DNA of 64,000 nucleotides from Roseomonas mucosa. Lineage in GTDB: Bacteria > Pseudomonadota > Alphaproteobacteria > Acetobacterales > Acetobacteraceae. The DNA lies in contig CAMDWG010000005.1 of NCBI GenBank assembly GCA_945878375.1, forward strand, positions 1-64,000, given 5' to 3'. The position numbers and the translations under genes were made by a program. The notes beneath the pieces were generated by a model. It saw only the letters and a list, made by a program, of their open reading frames with translations. It ran no database searches and had not been told where the DNA came from. Shown in pieces: positions 27,985 to 36,427 of the stretch (position 1 is its first letter; the number at the start of each line of letters is the position of its first letter).

Positions 27985-29424
27985 TCAGACGGAGTAGTAC
28001 ATCTCGAACTCGACCGGGTGCGGGGTGTGCTCGAAGCGGTACACCTCGGACCACTTGAGCTCGATGTAGCTCTCGATCTGGTCCTTGGTGAACACATCGC
28101 CGGCCAGCAGGTAGTCATGGTCGGCGGCGAGCGCGCCCAGTGCTTCGCGGAGGCTGCCGCACACCGTCGGGATGCCCTTCAGCTCCTCGGGCGGCAGGTC
28201 GTACAGATCCTTGTCCATGGCGTCGCCCGGATGGATCTTGTTCTTGATGCCGTCGAGGCCGGCCATGAGCATGGCGGAGAAGGCGAGGTAGGGGTTCGCG
28301 CCCGGATCGGGGAAGCGGACCTCGACGCGCTTGGCCTTCGGGCTGGTCGCATAGGGGATGCGGCAGGAGGCGGAGCGGTTGCGGGCCGAATAGGCCAGCA
28401 GCACCGGTGCCTCGAAGCCCGGGATCAGGCGCTTGTAGGAGTTGGTCAGCGGGTTCGTGAAGGCGTTGAGCGACTTCGCGTGCTTGATGATGCCGCCGAT
28501 GTAGTACAGCGCCGTCTCGGACAGGTCGGCATAGCCGTTGCCCGCGAACACCGGCTTGCCGCCCTTCCAGATGGACTGGTGGACATGCATGCCGCTGCCG
28601 TTGTCGCCGTAGATCGGCTTCGGCATGAAGGTGGCGGACTTGCCGTAGCTGTGGGCGACGTTGTGGATCACATACTTGTAGATCTGCATGTGGTCGGCCT
28701 GCTTCACCAGCGTGCCGAACTTCGTGCCGAGCTCATGCTGCGACTGCGCCACTTCGTGGTGGTGCTTCTCGCCCTCGACGCCCATCTCGATCATGGTCGA
28801 GAGCATCTCGGCGCGCAGGTCGACTTCGCTGTCCACCGGGTTCACCGGGAAGTAGCCGCCCTTCACGCCGGGGCGGTGGCCCATATTCCCCTCGGGGAAG
28901 TCCTTCAGGCTGGCGCCCGGGCCCTCGATGCTGTCGAGCTGGTAGATGCCGTAGTTGCCGCCCGTGCCGAACTTCACGTTGTCGAACACGAAGAACTCGG
29001 CTTCGGGGCCGAAGAAGGCCGTGTCGCCGATGCCGGTGGACTTCAGATAGGCTTCGGCGCGCTTGGCGGTGGAGCGCGGGTCGCGCGAATACATCTGGCC
29101 GGTCGACGGCTCGATGATGTCGCAGAACAGGATCATCTGCGGCTTGGCGGAGAACGGATCCATGCAGGCCGTCTCGGCATCCGGCATCAGGATCATGTCG
29201 GACTCGTTGATCGCCTTCCAGCCGGCGATGGAGGAGCCGTCGAACATGATGCCTTCCTCGAAGACCTCGGGCTCGATCGTGGAGACGTGCTGCGCGGTGT
29301 GCTGCCACTTGCCGCGCGGATCGGTGAAGCGGAAGTCCACGTATTCGACGCTGTGCTCCTTGATCATGTCCATGACCTTGGAGACGGCGGCATTGCCCCC
29401 GCCAGTTGCCGGCTTCTTCGCCAT
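27985..29424 (-). CDS. glnA: Glutamine synthetase, type I
   Basis: GlnA makes glutamine from glutamate, ammonia and ATP and is the main ammonia-assimilating enzyme. The 479-residue product has the expected length for a dodecameric type I-beta enzyme. The adenylylation site is Tyr408 in [10 protein letters not shown], so GlnE control is expected. The glutamate-site loop around FDGSSIAGW and the ATP-site [10 protein letters not shown] segment are intact. It follows glnB by 177 bases on the same strand. Start ATG 29424. Confidence 0.98.
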   Translation of the reverse strand: MAKKPATGGGNAAVSKVMDMIKEHSVEYVDFRFTDPRGKWQHTAQHVSTIEPEVFEEGIMFDGSSIAGWKAINESDMILMPDAETACMDPFSAKPQMILFCDIIEPSTGQMYSRDPRSTAKRAEAYLKSTGIGDTAFFGPEAEFFVFDNVKFGTGGNYGIYQLDSIEGPGASLKDFPEGNMGHRPGVKGGYFPVNPVDSEVDLRAEMLSTMIEMGVEGEKHHHEVAQSQHELGTKFGTLVKQADHMQIYKYVIHNVAHSYGKSATFMPKPIYGDNGSGMHVHQSIWKGGKPVFAGNGYADLSETALYYIGGIIKHAKSLNAFTNPLTNSYKRLIPGFEAPVLLAYSARNRSASCRIPYATSPKAKRVEVRFPDPGANPYLAFSAMLMAGLDGIKNKIHPGDAMDKDLYDLPPEELKGIPTVCGSLREALGALAADHDYLLAGDVFTKDQIESYIELKWSEVYRFEHTPHPVEFEMYYSV

Positions 29425-29558
29425 CGTTTGAGGTCCTGTTCCCCTAGCGTGTCCCGGTCCTGTTCTGCAGCGCCGCGGACACCGGTCCCCGCAGCACGCC
29501 CATCTCGCCGAAGGTCCTGGCCCGCCATGCGGGCCGGGTCGCTGGCGGCGATCCGGTC

Positions 29559-29584
29559 CGGCCCGCGCGGTCGCGCGCGGGCCG
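29559..29584 (-). promoter_or_regulatory. Strong hairpin in the glnB-glnA spacer
   Basis: Ten-base arms (29559-29568 and 29575-29584, CGGCCCGCGC type) with a 6-base loop lie 18 bases past the glnB stop. There is no T-run. It may partly terminate or stabilise the glnB end so that glnB and glnA levels differ. Confidence 0.45.
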
Positions 29585-29601
29585 ATTCGAATTCCTGGCG
29601 G

Positions 29602-30159
<558 letters not shown>

Positions 30160-30284
30160 TTATTAGGCAATCAGCCCAACAAACAAGCATCGTAACGGTG
30201 GGGCCGTTGCACAGATCGGCGACCATCGCCATTCTCTGCGCCCCGCGGCGCGACCGGCCCGCGCCATTGTCCTGGAACACCGCC

Positions 30285-31478
30285 GTGAAGCCTCAGAACG
30301 ACCTGCTCTCCGCAACGGGCACCACGATCTTCACCGTCATGTCGGCACTGGCGACCGAGCATGGCGCGATCAATCTTGGCCAGGGCTTCCCCGACTATGA
30401 CGGGCCTTCGGATGTGATCCACGCCGCCGCCGCCGCCCTGCTGGATGGCCGCAACCAATACCCGCCGATGACCGGCGTGCCGGAGCTGCGAGAGGCCGTG
30501 GCCGCCGCCAACCGGCGCTTCTACGGCCTGGAGGTGGACCCGAAGACCGAGGTCGTCGTCACCTCCGGCGCCACGGAGGCAATCACCGCCTGCCTGATGG
30601 CGGTGCTGAACCCGGGCGACGAATGCGTGCTGATCGAGCCGCTCTATGACACCTACCTGCCGGTGGTGAAGCTGCTGGGCGCGATCCCCCGGCTGGTCCG
30701 CCTGTCCCCGCCCAAGTGGGAATTGCCGCGGGCGGAGCTGGCGGCGGCCTTCGGGCCGAAGACCAAGGCGATCCTGCTCAACACGCCGATGAACCCGGCG
30801 GGCAAGGTGTTCACCGCCGCCGAGTTGGCCTTCATCGCGGACCTGGTGCAGCGCCACGATTGCTACGCCGTCTGCGACGAGGTGTATGAGCACCTGACCT
30901 TCGATGGCTGGAAGCATATCCCGCTGATGACGCTGCCGGGCATGCGGGAACGCTGCATGCGCGTCGGCAGCGCGGGCAAGACCTTCAGCCTGACCGGCTG
31001 GAAGATCGGCTACGTCACCTGCGACAAGTCGCTCGCCCCCAACGTCGCCAAGGCGCACCAGAACCTGACCTTCACCACCCCGCCGAACCTGCAGCGCGGC
31101 GTCGCGGTGGGGCTGGCCAAGGGGGATGCGTATTTCGCCGGCCTCTCGACCAGCCTGCAGGCCAAGCGCGACCGGCTGGCGGCGGGGCTGGCGAAGCTCG
31201 GCTTCGGGGTGCTGCCGACCCAGGGCAGCTACTTCATCACCACCGATTTCCGCCCCTTGGGGTTTATGGGCGACGACGTGGCCTTCTGCCGCGCCCTGAC
31301 GGTGGAAGCGAAGGTCACCGCCATCCCGGTCACGGCCTTCTATGCCAGCGGCGATGCGCCCAACCACTATGCCCGCTTCGCCTTCTGCAAGGCCGATGCC
31401 CTGCTGGATGCGGCGCTGGAGCGGATGGCGGCGTGGCTCGCCGCGCGCGCCGCCGCACCGAACGCGGCCGCCGGTTGA
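30285..31478 (+). CDS. Class I aminotransferase, kynurenine/methionine aminotransferase type
   Basis: A 397-residue PLP enzyme with the group motif NLGQGFPDYDGP (about residues 30-41), seen in KAT/YbdL-type enzymes. The Asn-Pro segment is NTPMNPAGK, the PLP-phosphate Asp-Tyr is in CDEVYEHLTF, and the Schiff-base lysine is in GSAGKTFSLTGWKIGY. It is likely a glutamine, methionine or kynurenine transaminase. Start GTG 30285 is chosen (MKPQNDLLSATG); TTG 30267 is an alternative, as neither has a strong ribosome site. It is divergent from glnB; the 344-base spacer holds the glnB sigma54 promoter. Confidence 0.9.
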   Translation: MKPQNDLLSATGTTIFTVMSALATEHGAINLGQGFPDYDGPSDVIHAAAAALLDGRNQYPPMTGVPELREAVAAANRRFYGLEVDPKTEVVVTSGATEAITACLMAVLNPGDECVLIEPLYDTYLPVVKLLGAIPRLVRLSPPKWELPRAELAAAFGPKTKAILLNTPMNPAGKVFTAAELAFIADLVQRHDCYAVCDEVYEHLTFDGWKHIPLMTLPGMRERCMRVGSAGKTFSLTGWKIGYVTCDKSLAPNVAKAHQNLTFTTPPNLQRGVAVGLAKGDAYFAGLSTSLQAKRDRLAAGLAKLGFGVLPTQGSYFITTDFRPLGFMGDDVAFCRALTVEAKVTAIPVTAFYASGDAPNHYARFAFCKADALLDAALERMAAWLAARAAAPNAAAG

Positions 31479-31510
31479 CGAAAACGCCCGCCGGGCCGTA
31501 AACCCCGCCC

Positions 31511-31531
31511 CCCGGGCGCGCGTCGCCCGGG
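31511..31531 (+). terminator. Hairpin before tRNA-His
   Basis: CCCGGGCG-CGCGT-CGCCCGGG, an 8-bp perfect stem 33 bases after the aminotransferase stop. No T-run follows. Confidence 0.5.
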
Positions 31532-31564
31532 CCCCCGGCCGCGTCGCGTCCGGGGCAGGCGTGT

Positions 31565-31641
31565 GGCGGTCGTAGCTCAGCTGGTAGAGCGCCAGGTTGT
31601 GGTCTTGGATGTCGCGGGTTCGAGCCCCGTCGATCGCCCCA
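31565..31641 (+). tRNA. tRNA-His (anticodon GTG)
   Basis: A full cloverleaf is visible. The acceptor arm GCGGTCG (31566-31572) pairs with CGATCGC (31631-31637). The anticodon stem CCAGG/CTTGG encloses the loop TTGTGGT with anticodon GTG. The T-arm has GCGGG-TTCGAGC-CCCGT. The additional G at 31565 pairs with C at 31638, the G-1 identity element of histidine tRNA, and CCA is encoded (31639-31641). Confidence 0.95.
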
Positions 31642-31668
31642 CACGCCCCCTTTTCGGAACCACATCCC

Positions 31669-32454
31669 ATGCAGATCCGTCTCGATGGCCGCACCGCCCT
31701 GATCACCGGGGGGTCCAAGGGCCTTGGCCGCGCGATGGCGGAGGCCTTCCTCGAATCCGGGGCGGCGGTGGCCATCGTCGCCCGCCGCGCGGACGAGCTT
31801 GACGCAACGAAGGCCCAGCTGGCCGCCCGCTTCCAGGGTGCGCGCATCGCCGCCATCCCGGCCGATGTCTCCACCGCCGAGGGCTGCGCCCATGCGGTCG
31901 CGGCCACAGCGGCGGCGCTCGGGCCCGTGGACATCCTGGTGAACAATGCTGGCACCAGCCAGCGCGGCGCCTTCCTGGAGGTGGATGACGCGCTGTGGCA
32001 GGCCGACCTCGACCTCAAGCTGTTCGCCGCCATCCGCCTGACGCGCGCGGTGTGGCCGGGGATGGCCGCGAAGGGCTGGGGGCGGGTGATCAATGTGCTC
32101 AACAGCGGCGCGAAGGCGCCAGCCGCCGAAAGCTGCCCCACCTCCGTCTCCCGCGCCGCCGGCATGGCGCTGACCAAGGTGCTGGCGAATGAGGGCGGCC
32201 CTCTCGGCATCCTGGTGAATGCCATGCTGGTCGGCATCATCGAGAGCGATCAATGGGTGCGCCGCCACGCCACTGACCCGCGCGGCCTGAGCTGGGAGGC
32301 GTGGAAGAAGGACGCCGCCAAGGGCGTGCCCGTCGGCCGGATCGGCAAGGCAGCGGAATTCGCGGCGCTGGCGACCTTCCTGTGCTCGGACCAGGCCAGC
32401 TATGTGACGGGGACGGCGATCAATGTCGATGGCGGGCGCACGCCAGTCGTCTGA
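31669..32454 (+). CDS. Short-chain dehydrogenase-like protein with altered active site
   Basis: A 261-residue Rossmann protein. The cofactor motif TALITGGSKGLGRAMAEAF is at residues 9-27, and ILVNNAGTSQRG is the NNAG motif. The catalytic Ser is kept in INVLNSGAK. The position of the YxxxK pair reads TSVSR: Tyr is replaced by Thr and Lys by Arg. The C-terminus SYVTGTAINVDGG is normal. The NAD(P) fold is kept, but classical proton transfer cannot operate as usual, so it may be a divergent subfamily or a non-redox protein. It follows tRNA-His by 27 bases. Confidence 0.85.
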   Translation: MQIRLDGRTALITGGSKGLGRAMAEAFLESGAAVAIVARRADELDATKAQLAARFQGARIAAIPADVSTAEGCAHAVAATAAALGPVDILVNNAGTSQRGAFLEVDDALWQADLDLKLFAAIRLTRAVWPGMAAKGWGRVINVLNSGAKAPAAESCPTSVSRAAGMALTKVLANEGGPLGILVNAMLVGIIESDQWVRRHATDPRGLSWEAWKKDAAKGVPVGRIGKAAEFAALATFLCSDQASYVTGTAINVDGGRTPVV

Positions 32455-32489
32455 CAGCGCGGGGCGGGCGGGATTTTCCGGCCGAATAA

Positions 32490-32508
32490 TTGCACGATTT
32501 AAGTGCAA
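32490..32508. promoter_or_regulatory. TTGCAC-N7-GTGCAA dyad, NtrC-like site candidate
   Basis: The inverted repeat has the base pattern and 7-base internal spacing of enteric NtrC sites (TGCAC-N7-GTGCA). It lies about 130 bases before the transporter remnant that heads the cyanase cluster. A second, inverted copy of the GCACGATTT part is at 32557-32565. No matching sigma54 promoter was found between, so NtrC control is a guess. Confidence 0.4.
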
Positions 32509-32636
32509 AAGATCCAATATGGGGCAATACAACCCCCGCCCAGATCTGAATGCCTTAAAATCGTGCTTTTCAATGGTTGCTGATCCTCCGGGAGCCGGCC
32601 AATTCACGGCCTGGAACCCTCCGGAGGACCCGCCCC

Positions 32637-33177
32637 ATGGCCCGCCGCTTCGCCAATCCCTTCGACCCCAGCACGCGCCTCGGCGGCTGCGATTGCGGTC
32701 GCCCACATGATGCCGCCTTCGGCTGCGACGAGGTGCCGAACGCCTCCGCCGCCGACGGCACCGGCGCTTTCGGCGAGGTCGCGGAGCAGGCCGTGCTCCG
32801 CGCGCTCTACCCGGACGACGCCACGCGCCGTGGCATGCTGCGCGCCGTCGGTGCCGGCACGCTGTTCGCCGCGATCAACGCCTTCTTCCCGCTGGGTGCG
32901 GCGCGGGAAGCGCTGGCCCAGGCACCCGCCGGCGGCGCGATCGAGAAGCCGAACCTCAAGATCGGCTTCATCCCCATCACCTGCGCGACACCCATCATCA
33001 TGGCCGATCCGATGGGCTTCTACCGGCGGCACGGGCTGAATGTGGAAGTCGTCCGCACCGCCGGCTGGGCGGTGATCCGCGACCGCGCTATCGCCCGCGA
33101 ATACGACGCGGCGCATATGCTGGCGCCGATGCCGGTCGCGATGTCGCTCGGCGTCGGCGTGGCGCAGCCCGTGCCCT
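32637..33177 (+). pseudogene. Truncated cyanate/nitrate ABC transporter substrate-binding protein (NrtA/CmpA family)
   Basis: The gene begins well: GGAGG before ATG 32637, a Cys/His-rich N-terminus (GGCDCGRPHDAAFGCD), a Tat/Sec-like helix around residues 70-100, and the family start NLKIGFIPITCATPIIMADP. It continues to VAMSLGVGVAQP at about residue 178 and then homology stops, where ~440 residues would be normal. From about 33178 the DNA encodes the ATPase subunit in another frame. The original frame runs on as meaningless Arg/Ala-rich sequence to 33542. This is an internal deletion; the protein cannot work. Confidence 0.82.
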
Positions 33178-33828
33178 TCGCTCGATCGCGCGGTGATCTT
33201 CCAGGGCCATGCGCTGATGCCCTGGATGACGGCGGAGCAGAATGTCGCCTTCGCGCTGTCCTGCCGCCATCCCTCCTGGCCCAAGGCCAAGCTGCGCGAG
33301 GAAGCGCGCAAGGCGTTGGAAAAGGTCGGGCTGGGCCATGCGGCAGAGAAGAAGCCGGCGCAGCTTTCGGGCGGCATGAAGCAGCGCGTCGGCATCGCGC
33401 GCGCCCTGGCCATCGCGCCCAAGATGCTGCTGATGGACGAGCCCTTCAGCGCGCTGGACGCGCTGACACGCGGCGCGCTGCAGGACGAGGTGTCGCGCCT
33501 TGTCACCGAAGCCGACCAGACCGCCTTTATGATCACCCATGACGTGGATGAAGCGATCCTGCTGGCCGACCGCATCCTGCTGATGACCAACGGCCCGGAT
33601 GCGCGGCTGGCGGAGGTAGTGGTGAACACGCTGCCGCGCCCGCGCACGCGGGCCACGCTGCATCACATGGACGGCTACCACGCGCTGCGCGACCACATCC
33701 TGGACTTCCTGATCACCCGCAGCCGCACGCTGGCCGGCAAGCGGCCGGAGGGCTGGGACGCGAGGCAGGTGCCGGAAGTGCGGCCCGCCGAACTCCACGC
33801 GCCGCCACCCCCGCGCGCCGCAGCCTGA
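33178..33828 (+). pseudogene. 5'-truncated ABC transporter ATPase subunit (NrtD/CynD type)
   Basis: Sequence resembling the ATPase starts in mid-domain (SLDRAVIFQGHALMPWMTAE, the Q-loop region). It contains the signature LSGGMKQRVGIARALA, Walker B MLLMDEPFSALDAL and the H-loop FMITHDVDEAI, and ends with the family's RPRTRATLHHMDGYHALRDH tail. The first ~85 residues, including Walker A, are gone, as are the permease gene and the rest of the binding protein. A GTG at 33193 could still start translation of an inactive fragment. The cyanase gene begins 35 bases later. Confidence 0.85.
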
Positions 33829-33863
33829 ACCACTCACCCACAACGATAGGGACATCGCACGCC

Positions 33864-34346
33864 ATGACGCGCGCCCAGCTCACCGAGAAGATCCTCGACA
33901 TCAAGCGCGAGAAGAACTGGACCTGGAAATACATCTGCGGCGAGATCGGCGGCCTGTCCGACACGATGATCGTCGGCGCGCTGCTGGGCCAGATGAAGCT
34001 GGTCAAGCCGCTGGCCGCCAAGGCCGCGGCCCTGTTCGGCCTGTCCGAGGTCGAGCAGCGGATGCTGAACGAGGTGCCCTATCGCGGCACCGCCATGCCG
34101 CCGACCGACCCGCTGATCTACCGCTTCTACGAGATGGTGATGGTCAACGGCCCCGCCTGGAAGGCGCTGATCGAGGAAGAGTTCGGCGACGGCATCATGT
34201 CCGCCATCGATTTCGACTTCCAGTTCGAGCGCATGGCGCATGAGAAGGGCGACCGGGTGAAGATCGAGATGTCCGGCAAGTTCCTGCCCTACAAGTACTA
34301 TGGCAACGAACAGGGCATTCAGGCCTACGGGTTCAAGGAGGAGTAG
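33864..34346 (+). CDS. cynS: Cyanate hydratase (cyanase)
   Basis: Cyanase converts cyanate and bicarbonate to ammonia and CO2, detoxifying cyanate and supplying nitrogen. The 160-residue product matches the family length. The catalytic triad maps to Arg87, Glu90 and Ser113 (Arg96, Glu99, Ser122 in Escherichia coli, a constant offset of nine). The N-terminal helical domain precedes PYRGTAMPPTDPLIYRFYE. It is intact although its presumed transporter upstream is deleted, so it can act on cyanate that forms inside the cell or leaks in. Confidence 0.97.
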   Translation: MTRAQLTEKILDIKREKNWTWKYICGEIGGLSDTMIVGALLGQMKLVKPLAAKAAALFGLSEVEQRMLNEVPYRGTAMPPTDPLIYRFYEMVMVNGPAWKALIEEEFGDGIMSAIDFDFQFERMAHEKGDRVKIEMSGKFLPYKYYGNEQGIQAYGFKEE

Positions 34347-34762
34347 TCTCCCCGCCGGCGCGGGGGGCGTGCTGACCGTGCCACGATTGGACAGTTTTGT
34401 TCGTGCCAACTCCCCAACCCTCCCCCGCTGCGCGGGAGAGGGAGCGGGGCCCGCCGACAATCCCTCTCCCGCTGTGCGGGGGGCAGCGGCACTGCCGCTG
34501 CGCCGAAGGCTGGTGGCCGGGCAGCGGCCGGCTGGGGGCACGACCGACCTCCTGCACGCAGCCCCGGGCCAGCAGTCTCCCCCGCGGCGCGGTGGCGTGC
34601 TAACCGCGCGACACTTGGGCAGGTTGGTCGTGCCCCCTCCCCAACCCTCCCCCGCTGCGCGGGAGAGGGAGTCCGGTGCGCCCACAATCCCTCTCCCGCG
34701 TGAGCGGGGGAGGGTGGCCGCGCAGCGGCCGGGTGGGGGCGCGACCGACCTTCCGCACGCAG
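34345..34762. repeat. GC-rich tandem repeat (~220 bp units) with palindromic cores
   Basis: Unit 1 spans 34345-34561 and unit 2 34574-34762. Both open with AGTCTCC, share a core CCCCAACCCTCCCCCGCTGC then GCGGGAGAGGGAG, and close with CGACCGACCT...GCACGCAG. The cores are inverted repeats. No gene with a ribosome site was seen in the 430 bases between cynS and the aspartate dehydrogenase. A related core occurs at 48725-48837. Confidence 0.8.
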
Positions 34763-34777
34763 CGCAGGACGACACGC

Positions 34778-35590
34778 ATGTCACGCACCCTCACCGTCGG
34801 CATCGCCGGCCTCGGCGCCATCGGCCTCCACCTCGCCCGCGCGCTGGATCAGGGCGTGGAGGGGCTTGCACTCCATTCCGTCGCCGCCCGCGACCACGCC
34901 AAGGCGCAAGCCAACCTCGCGGAGTTCCGCACCAAGCCCGCCATCGTCGGCCTCGCCGATCTGGCCGAGGCCGATATCGTGGTGGAAGCCGCCCCCGCTT
35001 CCGTCTTCGAGACGGTGGCCACCGCCGCCATCGCCCGCGGGCGCATCTTCGTGCCGTCCTCCGTCGGCGCCCTGCTGCCGCGCATGCATCTGGTGGAGGA
35101 CGCGCGGAAGACCGGCGCGCGCATCGTCGTGCCGACCGGCGCGCTGCTCGGCCTCGATGCCGTGCGCGCGGCCGCCGAAGGCGAGGTCAGCTCCATCACC
35201 ATCGAGACCCGCAAGCCCCCGCGCGGCCTGGTCGGTGCGCCTTACCTGGAACAGCACGGGATCGACGTTCTGGCGGTGAAGGATGAGAAGAAGCTGGTCT
35301 TCAAGGGCAACGCCTTCGATGCCGCGCAAGGCTTTCCGGCCAACGTCAACGTTGCCGCCGCGCTCGCCTTGGCCGGCATTGGCCCGCAGCGCACGACGAT
35401 CGAGATCTGGGCGGACCCGCATGTGACGCGCAACACCCACACCATCCGCGTGGAAGCCGCCGCCGCGCGCCGGACCATGATGATCGAGAACGTGCCGAGC
35501 GAGGAAAACCCCCGCACCGGCAAGATCACGCCGCTGTCGATCCTGGCCTGCCTGCGCGGCCTGACCAGCACACTGAAGATCGGCAGCTAA
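34778..35590 (+). CDS. nadX: L-aspartate dehydrogenase
   Basis: A 270-residue NAD(P)-dependent enzyme. It starts with the dinucleotide motif VGIAGLGAIGLHLARAL and shows GALLGLDAVRAA and the catalytic-His region HVTRNTHTIRVEA, all typical of NadX. It oxidatively deaminates aspartate to iminoaspartate/oxaloacetate and can feed NAD synthesis or nitrogen release. No nadA/nadC are near, so a catabolic role is equally possible. It follows the tandem repeat region and converges on the beta-barrel gene. Confidence 0.88.
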   Translation: MSRTLTVGIAGLGAIGLHLARALDQGVEGLALHSVAARDHAKAQANLAEFRTKPAIVGLADLAEADIVVEAAPASVFETVATAAIARGRIFVPSSVGALLPRMHLVEDARKTGARIVVPTGALLGLDAVRAAAEGEVSSITIETRKPPRGLVGAPYLEQHGIDVLAVKDEKKLVFKGNAFDAAQGFPANVNVAAALALAGIGPQRTTIEIWADPHVTRNTHTIRVEAAAARRTMMIENVPSEENPRTGKITPLSILACLRGLTSTLKIGS

Positions 35591-35605
35591 ACGGGACTGC
35601 GGATC

Positions 35606-35631
35606 GCGGCCGGGCGCGAATGCCCGGCCGC
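35606..35631. terminator. Bidirectional hairpin between convergent genes
   Basis: Perfect 10-bp arms GCGGCCGGGC (35606-35615) and GCCCGGCCGC (35622-35631) with a 6-base loop, midway between the nadX stop and the beta-barrel gene stop. It can serve both strands. Confidence 0.65.
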
Positions 35632-35647
35632 CTGAAGCCGGCTGGCC

Positions 35648-36427
35648 TCAGTCCCCGATTGTCCATATCGCGGTGAGGCCCAGCACGAAGCTGGGCGAAT
35701 CCCGCCCGATGCCGAAGCCGGCGCCGAGGCCGAGGATCGGCCCGCCACCGCCCAGCTGGTGCGACAGCCCCGCCTGCACCAGGGTCTGGTCCTGCTCGCC
35801 ATGGTCCTGCTGCTGCCGCTCGACGCTCAGCGCGACCGAACTGTCCTGCGAGATGCTGTGCGCGAGACCGCCGGCGAAGAGGTATCGCCCGGCACGCTCC
35901 CCTGGCTCGGGGTCCAGCCGCTGCGTCCAGCCGGCGTTGAGCAGCAGCGCGACCGGCCGCGCGCCGCCGAGCAGCGTCTTCCCGAATAGCGCCAGCGCTC
36001 CCAGGTCGGTCGCGGGGCGGCTCTGCCCATACGCGGTTCCGACCGCGCCGAAGACGCCGAAGGAAGGCGTCCAGTCGCCCTCTTCCAGCAGCTGCCAGCG
36101 CAGGCCGGCTTGGCTTTCGCCACCCCAGTTCGGCGCCGTCGTTTCATCGCCATAGGGCGCAGCGCGACCATATGAGCCGAGTTGCTGGATGAGCAGATCG
36201 AGACCGCGGACGAGGCCGATCTCGGCCTCTATCCCACCGCCGTAGGTATTGGGCCGGCGGCCCGAACGGGCCCGTTCCCAGCTGCCGCTGAACGTGATGG
36301 TGTAGCTGCCCGGCGAGACCGGCTCGACGCCGGTGAGGCCGACCGGATCCTCGAGCAGCGGCTCCGGCTGCTGAGCCGCGGCCGGTGCCGCGGCCAATGC
36401 GACGCCGAGGACAAAGGCGGCGCGCAT
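35648..36427 (-). CDS. Outer-membrane beta-barrel-like protein
   Basis: A 259-residue exported protein with signal MRAAFVLGVALAAAPAAAQQ. The mature part alternates hydrophobic and polar residues in Gly-rich strands typical of a small beta-barrel (SYTITFSGSWERA, GGIEAEIGLVRGLDLLIQQL, ending in FVLGLTAIWTIGD). No ligand or enzyme motif is seen and I do not recognise the family. It overlaps the stop of the M20 gene by one base (TGATG), so the two are translationally coupled and may serve one pathway. Confidence 0.65.
   Translation of the reverse strand: MRAAFVLGVALAAAPAAAQQPEPLLEDPVGLTGVEPVSPGSYTITFSGSWERARSGRRPNTYGGGIEAEIGLVRGLDLLIQQLGSYGRAAPYGDETTAPNWGGESQAGLRWQLLEEGDWTPSFGVFGAVGTAYGQSRPATDLGALALFGKTLLGGARPVALLLNAGWTQRLDPEPGERAGRYLFAGGLAHSISQDSSVALSVERQQQDHGEQDQTLVQAGLSHQLGGGGPILGLGAGFGIGRDSPSFVLGLTAIWTIGD

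Noticed and set aside
33178-33542. A chimeric protein joining the NrtA-like start to more sequence
   Set aside because: The frame after the junction is out of phase with the ATPase, so the extra ~120 residues are noise, not a new domain.
34347-34777. CRISPR array in the repeat-rich spacer
   Set aside because: Only two long units of ~220 bp with palindromic cores; no short regular repeats with unique spacers and no cas genes.
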